The notes beneath the pieces were generated by a model. It worked only from the letters and a program-made list of their open reading frames with translations, was not told the origin of the DNA and ran no database searches. From NCBI RefSeq assembly GCF_000399685.1, contig NZ_KB976987.1, forward strand, positions 873,330 to 933,498: a stretch of DNA of 60,169 bases. The letters are read 5' to 3'. The position numbers and the translations under genes are program-made. This DNA comes from Acinetobacter pittii ANC 4050. GTDB taxonomy: Bacteria; Pseudomonadota; Gammaproteobacteria; Pseudomonadales; Moraxellaceae. Below are positions 34,953 through 45,085 of the stretch, one piece after another. Positions within the stretch are counted from its first letter, which is position 1. The number at the start of each line of letters is the position of its first letter.

Positions 34953-36680
34953 ATGAAAACAGTATTGAAAACGGCTTTATATCTAGCAATCTCAATAGTA
35001 TCAGTAGAAACATTCGCACAGTCTCAACAAGCAGATATGATTGTCTTAAATGCGGATATTCGTACTTCGAATCCAGCCCAACCTAAAGCACAAGCATTTG
35101 CAATCAAGGATGGTAAGTTTTTTGCTGTAGGAAATAATACGTTCATAAAGAATATGGCCAGCAAAGAGACCCAAGTGGTTGATGCAAAAGGTAAGACTAT
35201 ATTGCCTGGTCTAACAGATGCTCATACTCATTTATTAGGTGGTTTAGAACTATGGGAAGGCGTAGATTTATATGGAATTACTGATCGTCAGCAATGGTTC
35301 AAATTAATTGCTAAACGAGACAAAGAGTTGCCTAAAGGAGCATGGTTAACTGGTGGTCGATGGGATACCAGTATTTTAAAAGATTCAGCTATGCCGACAA
35401 AACAGGAACTTGATGCAATCATTCCAGATCGTCCCGTTGTTCTACAAGATATTGATTTCCATACTGTCTGGGTAAATAGTAAAACTCTACAATTATTGGG
35501 TATTGATGAAAATACGCCAGTTCCACAAGGTGGAGAAATTATTAAAGATCCTAAAACAGGAAAATTAACAGGAATTTTTAAAGAAACAGCAGCGACTCAA
35601 TTAATTTTAAATAATCCAAAATATATTAAAGCTTTACCTTCAGGTGAAGCTGCGCTAGCCACATTAAAGAAAGTGGTAGCTCATTTCAATAGTTTAGGAA
35701 TTACCTCTGTTCATGATATGTGGAACGAACTGTCAGACGTTTATCCTTCTATTTTAAACTCTAATCAACCATTGCCAATCAGAGTAAATTTCGGTCTTAT
35801 GGCTGAAACAAGAGAAGGGCTAGCGACTGAAGCTCAATTCCAAGCTTATTCAAATCAGCGCAATACGCTAAACCAACGTTTTCAACAAAAAGAGCAACAA
35901 TGGCATCAGGGACCACAATTCCGATTTGGCTACATTAAATATTTTGTTGATGGAACTTTGTTGAATTATACGGCAGCTTTAAATGCTCCTTATGCAGATC
36001 GACATAACTTTAATGTAGAACCAGTAGCTAACCAAGCTCAGCTTAATAGCTTAGTAAAAAAAGCAAATGATGTAGGCTTTCCTGTCGCCATTCATGCAAT
36101 TGGTGATAGAAGTGTAGATATGGCCCTTAACGCTATTGAGAATAGTCCTAGTCATAAAAAGCTATTAAATCGTATTGAACATATCGAGGTTATGAGTAAA
36201 GAGGCCATGCCTCGTTTTGCACAAATAGGTGTGGTTGCTTCGATGCAGCCTGACCATGCGATCTCTGGTAATTACCAAGAGTCACGTTTAGGGGAAAAAC
36301 GATTACCTTATAGTTATGCTTGGCAATCTTTATTGAGTAGTGGCGCTACGTTGGTTTTAGGCAGTGATTGGCCTACTGCACCAGAGAATCCAATGCTTCA
36401 GTTAAGTGATGCTGTATTTAGGGAATACAAGGGTAAAACACGCTATAGCGATAATGCCCTAAATTTAGATGAAGCTTTATATGCCTATACTCAGGCACCA
36501 GCAAATGTAGCGGGCTGGGGTAATGAAATTGGAAGTATAAGTGTCGGAAAATGGGCAGATTTTATTATTTTGCAAGATACCATGCGGACTCCATTAAACA
36601 AAAATATTAAAGATTGGAAAGTTATCCAAACATGGTTCTCTGGAAAGAAAGTATACGACCAGAAAATTAATCACCAATAA
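34953..36680 (+). CDS. Exported metal-dependent amidohydrolase (YtcJ-like)
   Basis: About 575 residues. A signal peptide (TALYLAISIVSVETFAQ) is followed by an amidohydrolase barrel: LPGLTDAHTHLLGG near residue 88 (HxH metal ligands), HAIGDRSVDMAL near 385, RIEHIEVM near 410 and LGSDWPTAPENPM near 470 with the catalytic Asp. YtcJ-like proteins are amide or imide hydrolases of largely unknown substrate; periplasmic location is inferred. AAGGA and the signal peptide fix the start. The TorF porin follows after a terminator. Confidence 0.88.
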   Translation: MKTVLKTALYLAISIVSVETFAQSQQADMIVLNADIRTSNPAQPKAQAFAIKDGKFFAVGNNTFIKNMASKETQVVDAKGKTILPGLTDAHTHLLGGLELWEGVDLYGITDRQQWFKLIAKRDKELPKGAWLTGGRWDTSILKDSAMPTKQELDAIIPDRPVVLQDIDFHTVWVNSKTLQLLGIDENTPVPQGGEIIKDPKTGKLTGIFKETAATQLILNNPKYIKALPSGEAALATLKKVVAHFNSLGITSVHDMWNELSDVYPSILNSNQPLPIRVNFGLMAETREGLATEAQFQAYSNQRNTLNQRFQQKEQQWHQGPQFRFGYIKYFVDGTLLNYTAALNAPYADRHNFNVEPVANQAQLNSLVKKANDVGFPVAIHAIGDRSVDMALNAIENSPSHKKLLNRIEHIEVMSKEAMPRFAQIGVVASMQPDHAISGNYQESRLGEKRLPYSYAWQSLLSSGATLVLGSDWPTAPENPMLQLSDAVFREYKGKTRYSDNALNLDEALYAYTQAPANVAGWGNEIGSISVGKWADFIILQDTMRTPLNKNIKDWKVIQTWFSGKKVYDQKINHQ

Positions 36681-36694
36681 CACAAAGAGATAAA

Positions 36695-36717
36695 TAAAAA
36701 AGCCGAAAGGTTTTTTT
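36695..36717 (+). terminator. Terminator of the amidohydrolase gene
   Basis: An A-rich/GCC arm pairs with GG plus T7 around a GAAA loop. Confidence 0.75.
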
Positions 36718-36827
36718 ATTTATCTAATTATATAAAAACACATAAATAAATAGGTCTTGTATTTTAGACAAGTTAATTTCTATTTATAAAAAATACAAGA
36801 TAAGATCATGGAATGATAGGTTAATAT

Positions 36828-37586
36828 ATGAAATTAAATAAGTTGTTAATGGCTGCATTAATAATTTATTCTGCAGCAATGCCTGTGCATGCAGAAATAA
36901 ATAAAGATGACTCAGCAACTAATCCATTTTTAATAAGTGGGTCACTTACTTTTTTAACAGACTATTATTGGAGAGGAGTGTCACAGACTAAAGGAAATCC
37001 TGCTCTACAAGGAATATTAAGGTTAGATCATGAGAGTGGTTTGTATGCACAAGCTTTTGCCTCAAATATAGATTTAGAAATTGGTAGTTCTCTAGAGCTT
37101 GATTATTATATTGGCTACAATTATTTATTAAATGATTATTCGAAAATAAATATTCAGTATCTAGACGTAAACTATCCCGGAGCGGATAAGTCGTTACCGA
37201 ATATTAACTTTGAAGAGTATTCATTTAGCATCATAAATAACCAAATTTTGAAAAGTAATGATGAACTAAATTTTTCTATTTACTATTCACCAGAGTATTC
37301 AATGCAAACTGGGACAATGTTGCGCTATGAACTTGGTTACATCTATCCTATTAATAATTATTGGAATATTGTTGCACAGTTGGCTTATAACCAATTTTCT
37401 AGCAAAACTGCCTATGATTTACTTTGGGGGACAGATCGTAAAGATGGTTTCTATGATTATAAATTAGGAGGAAATTTAACCTTTCAGGGGCTTATTTTTG
37501 ATTTATATTATGCCTCATCGAATGTTAATAAAGAACTACCAGAAGCTGATCCAACTCTTGTTTTTAGCTTAACGAAAAACTTTTAA
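36828..37586 (+). CDS. TorF family putative outer-membrane porin
   Basis: 252 residues with signal peptide (LLMAALIIYSAAMPVHAE). The motif LTFLTDYYWRGVSQTKGNPA near residues 38-57 is the TorF-family signature; amphipathic strands follow and the last residues are SLTKNF, a beta-barrel end. It may admit the substrate of the exported amidohydrolase upstream or of the carbamoylase cluster downstream. The function of the family is not well defined. Confidence 0.88.
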   Translation: MKLNKLLMAALIIYSAAMPVHAEINKDDSATNPFLISGSLTFLTDYYWRGVSQTKGNPALQGILRLDHESGLYAQAFASNIDLEIGSSLELDYYIGYNYLLNDYSKINIQYLDVNYPGADKSLPNINFEEYSFSIINNQILKSNDELNFSIYYSPEYSMQTGTMLRYELGYIYPINNYWNIVAQLAYNQFSSKTAYDLLWGTDRKDGFYDYKLGGNLTFQGLIFDLYYASSNVNKELPEADPTLVFSLTKNF

Positions 37587-37616
37587 AAATATTAATAATT
37601 ATAAATATGTTGGATT

Positions 37617-37683
37617 AACTCAATAAATTTGGTTTAATTAAATTTATCTAATTATTTTAATTGCTGAGTTTATTGAGTTTTTA
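37617..37683 (+). terminator. Terminator-like inverted repeat after the TorF gene
   Basis: AACTCAATAAA and TTTATTGAGTT are perfect inverses with a 41-base loop, ending in a T5 run. Confidence 0.6.
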
Positions 37684-37848
37684 ATAAAAGAAATATAATT
37701 ACAAAAGGTTGAAGTTTTACAGGCAAAACAAAAAATGTTGAATGGCGCACATATTTAAATTTGTCTATTGTGTGGTTTTAATAATTGATATTTTTATATT
37801 TTACTTTTTGTTGATTTGATTTTTAGGTTGTATTTTTATTTTAGTTAA

Positions 37849-37886
37849 TTTTAAATTGGCACCTTTGAAAGTTTTAAAATTGGCAC
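37849..37886 (+). promoter_or_regulatory. Direct repeat upstream of the carbamoylase gene
   Basis: TTTTAAATTGGCAC (37849-37862) recurs as TTTTAAAATTGGCAC (37872-37886), about two helix turns apart, 80-120 bp before the start. It is a candidate activator site. It lacks the downstream GC needed for a sigma-54 promoter. Confidence 0.5.
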
Positions 37887-37967
37887 TCGTTTTTAATAAA
37901 GAAATTTATCAAATTAGAGTGTATAAAAGCTGCACAAAAAATATATTTATAAATGGAAGTTAAAAAG

Positions 37968-39230
37968 ATGAAGAAAGTAAATGCAGAGCGGTTGTGGCAA
38001 ATGTTAATGGAAATGGCAAAGATTGGCGCAACTGATAAAGGTGGTAATACACGGTTAGCTCTTACAGATGAGGATGTCGCTGGTCGAGCACTATTAATAG
38101 AATGGGCAAAAAAAATTAATCTTTCTTGTCATTATGATGAGATTGGTAACTTAATTTTGCGTCGTTCAGGCCGTAATGAAACAGCCTTACCTATCGTTAT
38201 GGGAAGCCATTTAGATACTCAACCTAAAGGTGGTCGTTTTGATGGGATCTATGGTGTATTGGCTGGAATGGAAGTGTTACAGCGTTTAGCTGAAGAGAAT
38301 GTAACAACTTACCATCCCTTAGAACTCATCGTATGGATGAATGAAGAGGGTGCACGATTTACTCCAGCGATGATGGGGTCTGCTGTATTTACAGGCACTT
38401 TGGCAAAGCAAGTAGCGTATGAAAATAAAGATAAGCAGGATATTTCAGTCTATTCTGAATTAGTGCGTACTGGTCAGCTCGGAGAGTTATCTTTAGCACG
38501 CCCGTTTCAAGGCTACTATGAAGTGCATATAGAACAAGGTCCTGTATTAGAGACAAACCAAGTTGCTATTGGAGTTGTCACGGGTGGGCAAGCAATTCTT
38601 TGGTTAGATATTCAAACCAAAGGTAAAGCGGCTCATGCGGGCACTACACCTATGAATGTTCGTAAAGATACGATGGTCGGTGTTGCAACTATGATCGCTA
38701 CACTTGAACAACTCATTTTAGAAAAATTTCCTGAAGGTTTAATTACTTTTGGTGAATTACAAGTAGAAAATTCTTCACGCAATACTATTCCTGCCGAAAT
38801 AAATTGGACAATTGATTTACGTCATCCTAACGATGCTTTATTAGCAGAAATGGAAACTGAAGTTCGAAAAACTTTGCAATTAATAGCATCAGAAAAATCT
38901 TTAGAAATATCGATTTCTCAGCATTGGTTAAGTCCAGCTACTTATTTCGATGAAGCTTGTGTTGAAACAGTACAAACAGCCGTTGATAAATTGGGTTATT
39001 CAAATCAACAAATCGTAAGTGGTGCAGGGCACGACGCTATTAATCTTGCTACGCATTGTCCAACTACCATGATTTTTATCCCTTGTATTAACGGATTAAG
39101 TCATAACGAAGCTGAAGATATTTATTTACAAGACGCCGCACAAGGTGCCGATGTTTTACTCAATGCAATTTTGAATTATGACGCTATGCAAGCGCAAAAA
39201 AATATTAAACAACATTCATTAGCCGTTTAA
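37968..39230 (+). CDS. M20-family Zn-dependent N-carbamoyl amino acid hydrolase/ureidohydrolase
   Basis: About 420 residues. Binuclear metal motifs are visible: GSHLDTQPKGGRFDG near residue 78, NEEGARFTPAMMGS near 125, EVHIEQGPVLE near 190 and SHNEAED near 380; the dimerisation-domain signature AHAGTTPMNVRKD is near 225. The family (hydantoinase/carbamoylase, allantoate amidohydrolase) hydrolyses N-carbamoyl groups to amine, CO2 and ammonia. GGAAG lies 8 bp before ATG 37968. It leads a cluster with agmatine deiminase, whose product is N-carbamoylputrescine, so a carbamoylated intermediate is the probable substrate. Confidence 0.87.
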   Translation: MKKVNAERLWQMLMEMAKIGATDKGGNTRLALTDEDVAGRALLIEWAKKINLSCHYDEIGNLILRRSGRNETALPIVMGSHLDTQPKGGRFDGIYGVLAGMEVLQRLAEENVTTYHPLELIVWMNEEGARFTPAMMGSAVFTGTLAKQVAYENKDKQDISVYSELVRTGQLGELSLARPFQGYYEVHIEQGPVLETNQVAIGVVTGGQAILWLDIQTKGKAAHAGTTPMNVRKDTMVGVATMIATLEQLILEKFPEGLITFGELQVENSSRNTIPAEINWTIDLRHPNDALLAEMETEVRKTLQLIASEKSLEISISQHWLSPATYFDEACVETVQTAVDKLGYSNQQIVSGAGHDAINLATHCPTTMIFIPCINGLSHNEAEDIYLQDAAQGADVLLNAILNYDAMQAQKNIKQHSLAV

Positions 39231-39299
39231 AAATTAATTAACTGAAAAAAATACAAGCTTCCGGAGCGGAGTATTGTAATAAATGAGGATGGAAATAGT

Positions 39300-40700
39300 A
39301 TGAACTCTAAAATTGCTGTAAACGCTGAAATTCAAGATATTTGGCAAAAAGATAAAGATCATGTGATTCACCCTTGGACAGATTTTACGACTTTTAAAGA
39401 CGAAGGGTCGTTGATCATGTCTAAAGGCGAAAATGTATATGTTTACGATGCCCAAGGTAATAAATATTTAGATGGCATTGGTGGTCTATGGTGCGTGAAT
39501 GTTGGATATGGGCGTAAAGAAATTGCAGAGGCGGTTGCAGAACAGATCATGCAATTACCTTATTTTTCACCTTTTGGCCATCAAACAACTGCACCTGCAG
39601 CAAGATTGGCAGCTAAATTGGCAGAGCTCGCTCCAGGAAATCTAAATCATGTATTTTTTGGCTGTGGTGGTTCTGTAGCAAACGATACAGCTGTACGTTT
39701 AATTCATCATTATTTTCATCAAATTGGTAAACCGAGTAAGAAAAAACTCATATCACGTAAAGATGCATACCATGGTAGTACCTATATCAGTATGACACTA
39801 ACCGGAATTGAAGCCGATCATATTGGTTTTGAGATTCACAATGAGTTAGTTCACCATATTTCTTGCCCAAATCCTTACCGTAAGCCAGCTTCTCAATCAA
39901 TGGAAGATTTCTGTAATGAGAAAGTTCAAGAACTAGAAGATACGATCTTGAAGCTTGGTCCAGATAATGTTGCGGCTTTCTTTGCTGAACCAATTATGGG
40001 AGCCGGCGGTGTCATTGTTCCACCAGAAGGATATCATGCTAAAACGCTAGCAGTTTGTAAGAAATACAATGTTTTATACGTTTCTGATGAAGTCGTAACA
40101 GCCTTTGGCCGATTAGGACATATGTTCGCATCTGAAGCGGTCTTTGGCATTGTGCCCGACATTATTACTTGTGCTAAGGGGTTGTCTTCAGGATATTTAC
40201 CTTTAGGTGCAACAATTATTTCAGACGAAATTTATGAAGCTATTAGTAAACCACATCATAACGGCGGTTTATTAACGCATGGATTTACTTATTCTGGACA
40301 TCCTGTTAGCTGTGTAGCTGCACTAAAAAATATTGAAATCATTGAAAAAGAAAATATTTGTGCGCATGTACAAGAAATGGGCGTTTATTTTGAAGAACAA
40401 TTAAAAACTCTTTCTGATTTAGAAATAGTAGGCGAAGTACGCGGCAAAAAATTCATGATGTGTATTGAAAACCTACGTAATAAAGAAACGAAAGAGCTTT
40501 TTGATGGCGCTGTAGGAGTGGGTAAGCGTATTGCTAACCACTGTCAAAAACTTGGTCTTATTGTACGACCAGTTGGACATATGAATGTTTTATCTCCACC
40601 TTTAATTCTAACTAAAGAAAATGTCGATTTTGCTGTAACGACTTTAAGACAAGCAATTCTGAACACGATTCAGGAGCTTAAGGCTGAAGGCCATCTCTAA
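39300..40700 (+). CDS. Class III PLP-dependent aminotransferase (putrescine/omega-amino acid type)
   Basis: 466 residues. The PLP lysine is in ITCAKGLSSGYLPLGA near residue 293, with DAYHGSTYISMTLTG near 160, FAEPIMGAGGVIVPPEGY near 227 and VSDEVVTAFGRLG (PLP Asp) near 262. It resembles SpuC-like putrescine:pyruvate and related omega-transaminases. In this cluster it would oxidise the free amine end of putrescine or carbamoylputrescine to an aldehyde. The next gene is an aldehyde dehydrogenase. Confidence 0.88.
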   Translation: MNSKIAVNAEIQDIWQKDKDHVIHPWTDFTTFKDEGSLIMSKGENVYVYDAQGNKYLDGIGGLWCVNVGYGRKEIAEAVAEQIMQLPYFSPFGHQTTAPAARLAAKLAELAPGNLNHVFFGCGGSVANDTAVRLIHHYFHQIGKPSKKKLISRKDAYHGSTYISMTLTGIEADHIGFEIHNELVHHISCPNPYRKPASQSMEDFCNEKVQELEDTILKLGPDNVAAFFAEPIMGAGGVIVPPEGYHAKTLAVCKKYNVLYVSDEVVTAFGRLGHMFASEAVFGIVPDIITCAKGLSSGYLPLGATIISDEIYEAISKPHHNGGLLTHGFTYSGHPVSCVAALKNIEIIEKENICAHVQEMGVYFEEQLKTLSDLEIVGEVRGKKFMMCIENLRNKETKELFDGAVGVGKRIANHCQKLGLIVRPVGHMNVLSPPLILTKENVDFAVTTLRQAILNTIQELKAEGHL

Positions 40701-40732
40701 ATTTTAGAGTTCACATTCCTATTACTTTTAAC

Positions 40733-40762
40733 ATCAACCTGGTCTTATTTGGCCGGGTTGAT
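40733..40762 (+). terminator. Hairpin after the aminotransferase gene
   Basis: ATCAACCTGG pairs with CCGGGTTGAT; no T-run follows, so it may be an attenuator or mRNA-processing structure. Confidence 0.5.
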
Positions 40763-40832
40763 CAGACCTGCATAAAAGTAATTAAGGCCCTATGAAAATA
40801 AGTCAAAGTAGTTAAGAAAAGGCGATCATTAA

Positions 40833-42248
40833 ATGAATAATTATATTAATGGAAAATGGAAATCCACTACTGGTAAATCACAAGTTGTAATTATTAATCC
40901 GCGTACTGAAGAGGTACTGGACTCTTATATTACAGCTTCTGTAGAAGATGTAGATGCCGCAGTAATGGCTGCGCATCAGGCGCTCACTTCGTGGAGCAAT
41001 ACTGAACCCGACGAAAGAGCCAGCTGGTTAAATAAAATTGCAGATGTACTTGAATCTTCAAGAGAAGTTTTAATCGAACTTTCTCATGCGAATAATGGTA
41101 AATCACGTAATCAAGCTAAAGTTGATGTCGATAATAGTATTAAATGCTATCGCTACTATGCCGATCTGGTTAAAAAATTTGCTTTTAGCAAAATTACAGA
41201 TTGTGAAGATGGAGTGGAATTAACACACCATCAAAGCCCTGTCGGCGTGGTTGCACTTATTACGCCTTGGAATTTTCCTTTAATCACGAGTGCATGGAAA
41301 ATCGCACCCGCACTTGCAGCGGGTTGCTGTATCGTTTTTAAGCCGTCTGAACTTGTACCTCTTCCTGAAGTTGAATTTACGAAGCTGCTTGATCAAATTA
41401 ATTTTCCAGCAGGAGTATTTAATTTGATATTAGGAGACGCCGTTGCTGCTCAGCATTTAGTGGCTCATAAAGACGTGCAAAAAGTCTCATTTACAGGCAG
41501 TACTGAAATTGGCATACAAGTCATGCAAGAAGCTGCTAACTCTGTGAAGCGAGTGACTTTAGAGTTAGGCGGGAAATCTCCGATTTTAATTATGGCTGAT
41601 GCAGATTTGGATGATGCTGTAGAGAAGGCAGTTTCTGGAATGTTTTATAACTGCGGACAAATGTGCTCAGCAACGTCACGGTTATTAGTACATGAATCTA
41701 TAGCTGAATCTTTCTATGAAAAACTAAAAAAGTCAGTTGAGTCAATCATTATCGGTCAAGAGCAGGTAGATGACTTTACTATTGGTCCTATTACGACAAA
41801 AAAACAATTTAATAAAGTTCATGAATATTTAGAGATTGCCCAACAAGAACAATTAAATTCGCTTGTTGATTTAACAAAAATTTCACTACCAGAACAGGGC
41901 TTCTTTATAAAACCCCATGTTTTTGTTGATGTTCCTACCACAAGTCGACTCTGGAGAGAGGAAATTTTTGGCCCGGTTTTATGCTGCCGAACATTTAAAA
42001 ATGAAGAGGAAGCAATTGCTTTAGCAAATGATTCTGAGTTTGGTCTCGCTGCAACAATTATGACGGGTTCAGTTTTACAAGGTAAACAAATCGCGAAAAG
42101 GCTTCGTTCGGGACATATCTGGATTAATTCATTCCAGATGATTCAACCTGGTTCCTTATGGGGTGGCTTTAAAAAAAGCGGTCTTGGCCGTGAGCTCGGT
42201 GAGTCAGGTATACGAAGTTATCTTGAAGAAAATGTAATCACTATCTAA
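40833..42248 (+). CDS. Aldehyde dehydrogenase (aminobutyraldehyde/betaine-aldehyde type)
   Basis: 471 residues. Cofactor segment TPWNFPLITSAWKIAPALAA near residue 148, general base in LELGGKSP near 250 and nucleophile Cys in NCGQMCSATSRL near 283. It resembles gamma-aminobutyraldehyde/betaine-aldehyde dehydrogenases, giving GABA or a GABA derivative with NAD(P)+. It sits between the aminotransferase and the APC permease, consistent with a putrescine pathway. Confidence 0.88.
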   Translation: MNNYINGKWKSTTGKSQVVIINPRTEEVLDSYITASVEDVDAAVMAAHQALTSWSNTEPDERASWLNKIADVLESSREVLIELSHANNGKSRNQAKVDVDNSIKCYRYYADLVKKFAFSKITDCEDGVELTHHQSPVGVVALITPWNFPLITSAWKIAPALAAGCCIVFKPSELVPLPEVEFTKLLDQINFPAGVFNLILGDAVAAQHLVAHKDVQKVSFTGSTEIGIQVMQEAANSVKRVTLELGGKSPILIMADADLDDAVEKAVSGMFYNCGQMCSATSRLLVHESIAESFYEKLKKSVESIIIGQEQVDDFTIGPITTKKQFNKVHEYLEIAQQEQLNSLVDLTKISLPEQGFFIKPHVFVDVPTTSRLWREEIFGPVLCCRTFKNEEEAIALANDSEFGLAATIMTGSVLQGKQIAKRLRSGHIWINSFQMIQPGSLWGGFKKSGLGRELGESGIRSYLEENVITI

Positions 42249-42365
42249 TAGCTCTTACATAACTATTGAAATAAGAAAGGGACGTCATTTTTCAATCTAG
42301 GCTCTATTGAGTTAAGGAATTGACGCACTGAAAAAAGTGCTTGCATAGATGCAGGAGAAATAAGC

Positions 42366-43709
42366 ATGGAAGGCGAAAAAAATCGCAAAGGGCTGACCTT
42401 ATGGCAAGTTGTTGTCATTGGGGTCGCTTATATGGCGCCAGCTACCGTATTTGATACTTTTGGAATTATCTCTCAGGTCACACAAGGTCGAGTACCACTA
42501 GCCTATGTATTGGCGCTATTTGCTATGTTGCTGACAGCTTTTAGCTATGCTCGATTTAGCAAACAGTCGCCAAAATCAGGTTCTGCCTATACCTATACCA
42601 CAGAAACTTGTGGTAAAACGGCAGGCTTTTTTGTGGGATGGTGTTCATTAATTGATTATTTACTCATACCACTGGTAAATGTTTTATTAGCCTCTTTTTA
42701 TTTACATGCCTTAATGCCAGACGTTTCATATACCGTTTGGGTCATCATTATGGTGAGTATAATTACCCTAATAAATAGCTTTCATATCAATATTTTGGCG
42801 AACTTTAGTTCAATACTGATTACTGCCACGATAGCGATGATGATGATATTTATTATTCTTGTGGTGACGGGCATAGGTAATTCACAAGGTTATAGCAATT
42901 TATTAACCATGCGCCCCCTTTTAAATGGAAATACAGAATACTTAACCTTACTCACGGGCATATCTTTAGTATGTTTTTCTTATTTAGGCTTTGATGCTGT
43001 TTCTACACTCGCACATGAAAGCCAAGATCCTACGAACACGATACCCAAAGCAATTATGCTAACCACATTGTTGGGTGGGGCAATCTTTATCACCGTATCG
43101 TGGTTTGTACAGTTATCTTTTCCATCACTTGATCAGTTTAAAAATCCTAATGAAGCATTGCCAGAAATTGCACTCTATGTAGGTGGCGCATTATTTCAAT
43201 CTATTTTGTTAACAGTTCAGATTATGAATGCCTTTGCTTCTGGTCTAGCGTCCCATGCAAGTGCGTCACGATTGCTATATATCATGGGGCGTGACGGTGT
43301 CTTTCATAAAAAAATATTTGGTTCAGTAAACTCCAAATTAGGAACGCCTCTCTACTCTATCTTTTTCGTAGGCTTAATTTCATTACTCGCTATTTTTGTT
43401 GATTTAGCAATGGTGGTTAGCCTTGTCAGTTTTGGAGCTTTGATCGCTTTTACAATGGTGAATTTCTCTGTATTTATGAAATTTTACGTCATTCTTAAAC
43501 AGCGTAATGGCTTTAAAAATATTTTTCTTAATTTACTTTTACCACTGGCTTCTGGAGTAGTCCTTTTAGGTTTATGGATACACCTAGAAAAATCAGCTCT
43601 TGTATTTGGTGGTATATGGCTTCTATCAGGAGGTTTGTTATTGCTGTACAGGAAAATTAAAAAACAGCCTGCCTCGCTAAATATAGCGACTCAAGAATTA
43701 GGAAAGTAA
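42366..43709 (+). CDS. APC-family amino acid/polyamine permease
   Basis: 447 residues, about 12 membrane segments. The N-terminus GLTLWQVVVIGVAYMAPATVFD has the APC signature in helix 1, and CFSYLGFDAVSTLAHES lies in helix 6, with LLYIMGRDGVFHKKIF following. Imports amino acids or polyamines with H+. AGGAG lies a few bases before the ATG. Between the putrescine-type enzymes and agmatine deiminase, it probably imports agmatine or putrescine. Confidence 0.88.
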   Translation: MEGEKNRKGLTLWQVVVIGVAYMAPATVFDTFGIISQVTQGRVPLAYVLALFAMLLTAFSYARFSKQSPKSGSAYTYTTETCGKTAGFFVGWCSLIDYLLIPLVNVLLASFYLHALMPDVSYTVWVIIMVSIITLINSFHINILANFSSILITATIAMMMIFIILVVTGIGNSQGYSNLLTMRPLLNGNTEYLTLLTGISLVCFSYLGFDAVSTLAHESQDPTNTIPKAIMLTTLLGGAIFITVSWFVQLSFPSLDQFKNPNEALPEIALYVGGALFQSILLTVQIMNAFASGLASHASASRLLYIMGRDGVFHKKIFGSVNSKLGTPLYSIFFVGLISLLAIFVDLAMVVSLVSFGALIAFTMVNFSVFMKFYVILKQRNGFKNIFLNLLLPLASGVVLLGLWIHLEKSALVFGGIWLLSGGLLLLYRKIKKQPASLNIATQELGK

Positions 43710-43751
43710 TACTCAACGTAAAAAATAAATGAATTAGGGAAACATTTAAAC

Positions 43752-44885
43752 ATGAGTCTTTTAGAAGTAGTTGTAAATAGAGATAGTCATATGGAACACA
43801 CTATAAAATCACCTAAGCAAGAAGGTTTTGTTATGCCGGGTGAATGGGCACCTCAAGAGGCAGTCTGGATGATTTGGCCTTATCGTACAGACAATTGGCG
43901 TGCGAATGGTCGACCTGCTCAACAGGCGTTTGCACAGGTCGCCGCAGCGATTTCCCAAACAACTCCAGTATTTATGGCTGTACCCAAAGCGGAAATGACT
44001 AATGCTCAACAAGTTATGCCTGAAAATATTACTTTAGTAGAAATGGAAAGTGATGATGCTTGGATGAGAGATACAGGCCCAAGTATTGTGAAAAATAGTA
44101 AGGGTGAACGAATCGGAATTGACTGGGTATTTAATGCATGGGGAGGGGAAAAGGGCGGTTTATATTTCCCGTGGGACCAAGACCAGCTTATTGCCAAAAA
44201 AGTTTCAAAGTTTCATGATATTAAGACTTATTCAACCCCTCTTATTTTAGAAGGTGGTGCAATTCATGTGGATGGTGAGGGAACATTACTCACCACTGCA
44301 GAATGCTTGTTAAATGAAAATAGAAATTCACACCTAACTCAAGCTGAAATTGAAAACGTTTTAAAAGAATGTTTAGGCGTTTCAACATTTATTTGGTTGC
44401 CGCTTGGGGTATATAACGATGAAACAGATGGACATGTAGATAACATGTGCTGTTTTGTACGTCCTGGTGAGGTTGCTTTACATTGGACAGATGATGTTAA
44501 TGATCCACAGTATCCGCGTTCTCTTGCTGCCTTAAAAGTATTAGAAAATAGTCGTGATGCTTTAGGGCGTCAGTTAAAAGTTTGGAAACTACCAGCCCCA
44601 GGCCCACTATATGCGAGTGAAGATGAAACGATTGATGTTGAAAAAGGAAATGCAATTGAACGAATCGAAGGTAATCGTCTAGCGGGTTCATATGTAAATT
44701 ATCTCATTAGTAATAAACAGATTATTTTTCCATTACTAGATGAGCGTACAGACGATCAAGCAAAAGCAATATTGCAACAGATGTACCCAGACTATTTAAT
44801 TACAGGCGTTGAGGCCCGTGAAATTTTATTAGGCGGGGGGAATATTCATTGTATTACCCAACAGATTCCAGCCTCTGTTGCTTAA
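43752..44885 (+). CDS. aguA: Agmatine deiminase
   Basis: 377 residues. N-terminal [20 protein letters not shown] and DNWR are the agmatine deiminase signature; [12 protein letters not shown] (near residue 100), [30 protein letters not shown] and the catalytic Cys in [12 protein letters not shown] (near 370) are all present. It converts agmatine to N-carbamoylputrescine and ammonia. The usual nitrilase-type partner AguB is not in the window; an M20 carbamoylase is instead. The first 20 residues extend beyond typical AguA; ATG 43791 is an alternative start but has no ribosome site. Confidence 0.93.
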   Translation: MSLLEVVVNRDSHMEHTIKSPKQEGFVMPGEWAPQEAVWMIWPYRTDNWRANGRPAQQAFAQVAAAISQTTPVFMAVPKAEMTNAQQVMPENITLVEMESDDAWMRDTGPSIVKNSKGERIGIDWVFNAWGGEKGGLYFPWDQDQLIAKKVSKFHDIKTYSTPLILEGGAIHVDGEGTLLTTAECLLNENRNSHLTQAEIENVLKECLGVSTFIWLPLGVYNDETDGHVDNMCCFVRPGEVALHWTDDVNDPQYPRSLAALKVLENSRDALGRQLKVWKLPAPGPLYASEDETIDVEKGNAIERIEGNRLAGSYVNYLISNKQIIFPLLDERTDDQAKAILQQMYPDYLITGVEAREILLGGGNIHCITQQIPASVA

Positions 44886-44927
44886 TATGATTAAGCTTTT
44901 AAAGCGCTTAATCTAATAAAGAATGTA

Positions 44928-44966
44928 GGGTAAAAGCTATCTACGCGATATCTTTTACCCTTTATT
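44928..44966 (+). terminator. Terminator of the agmatine cluster
   Basis: GGGTAAAAG pairs with CTTTTACCC, then TTTATT. A second hairpin, GATTAAGC with GCTTAATC, lies at 44889-44913. Confidence 0.8.
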
Positions 44967-45061
44967 ACATCAGTCAACTTATTAGATCTCATATTTCTGT
45001 GACTCTAAATTTTATTTAATAAATAGATATCATATTGATAAATATAAATTCAGTATTTATT

Positions 45062-45079
45062 TGTGTGCGCATGCACATA
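45062..45079 (+). promoter_or_regulatory. MarR-type operator 1, upstream of the ubiX-type gene
   Basis: TGTGTGCGCATGCACATA, an imperfect 18-bp palindrome just upstream of TTGACA; nearly repeated at 45113. Confidence 0.7.
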
Positions 45080-45085
45080 AATAAA

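Noticed and set aside
37854..37892. Two TTGGCAC motifs as sigma-54 promoters
   Set aside because: The -12 GC element is absent at the required distance after both copies.
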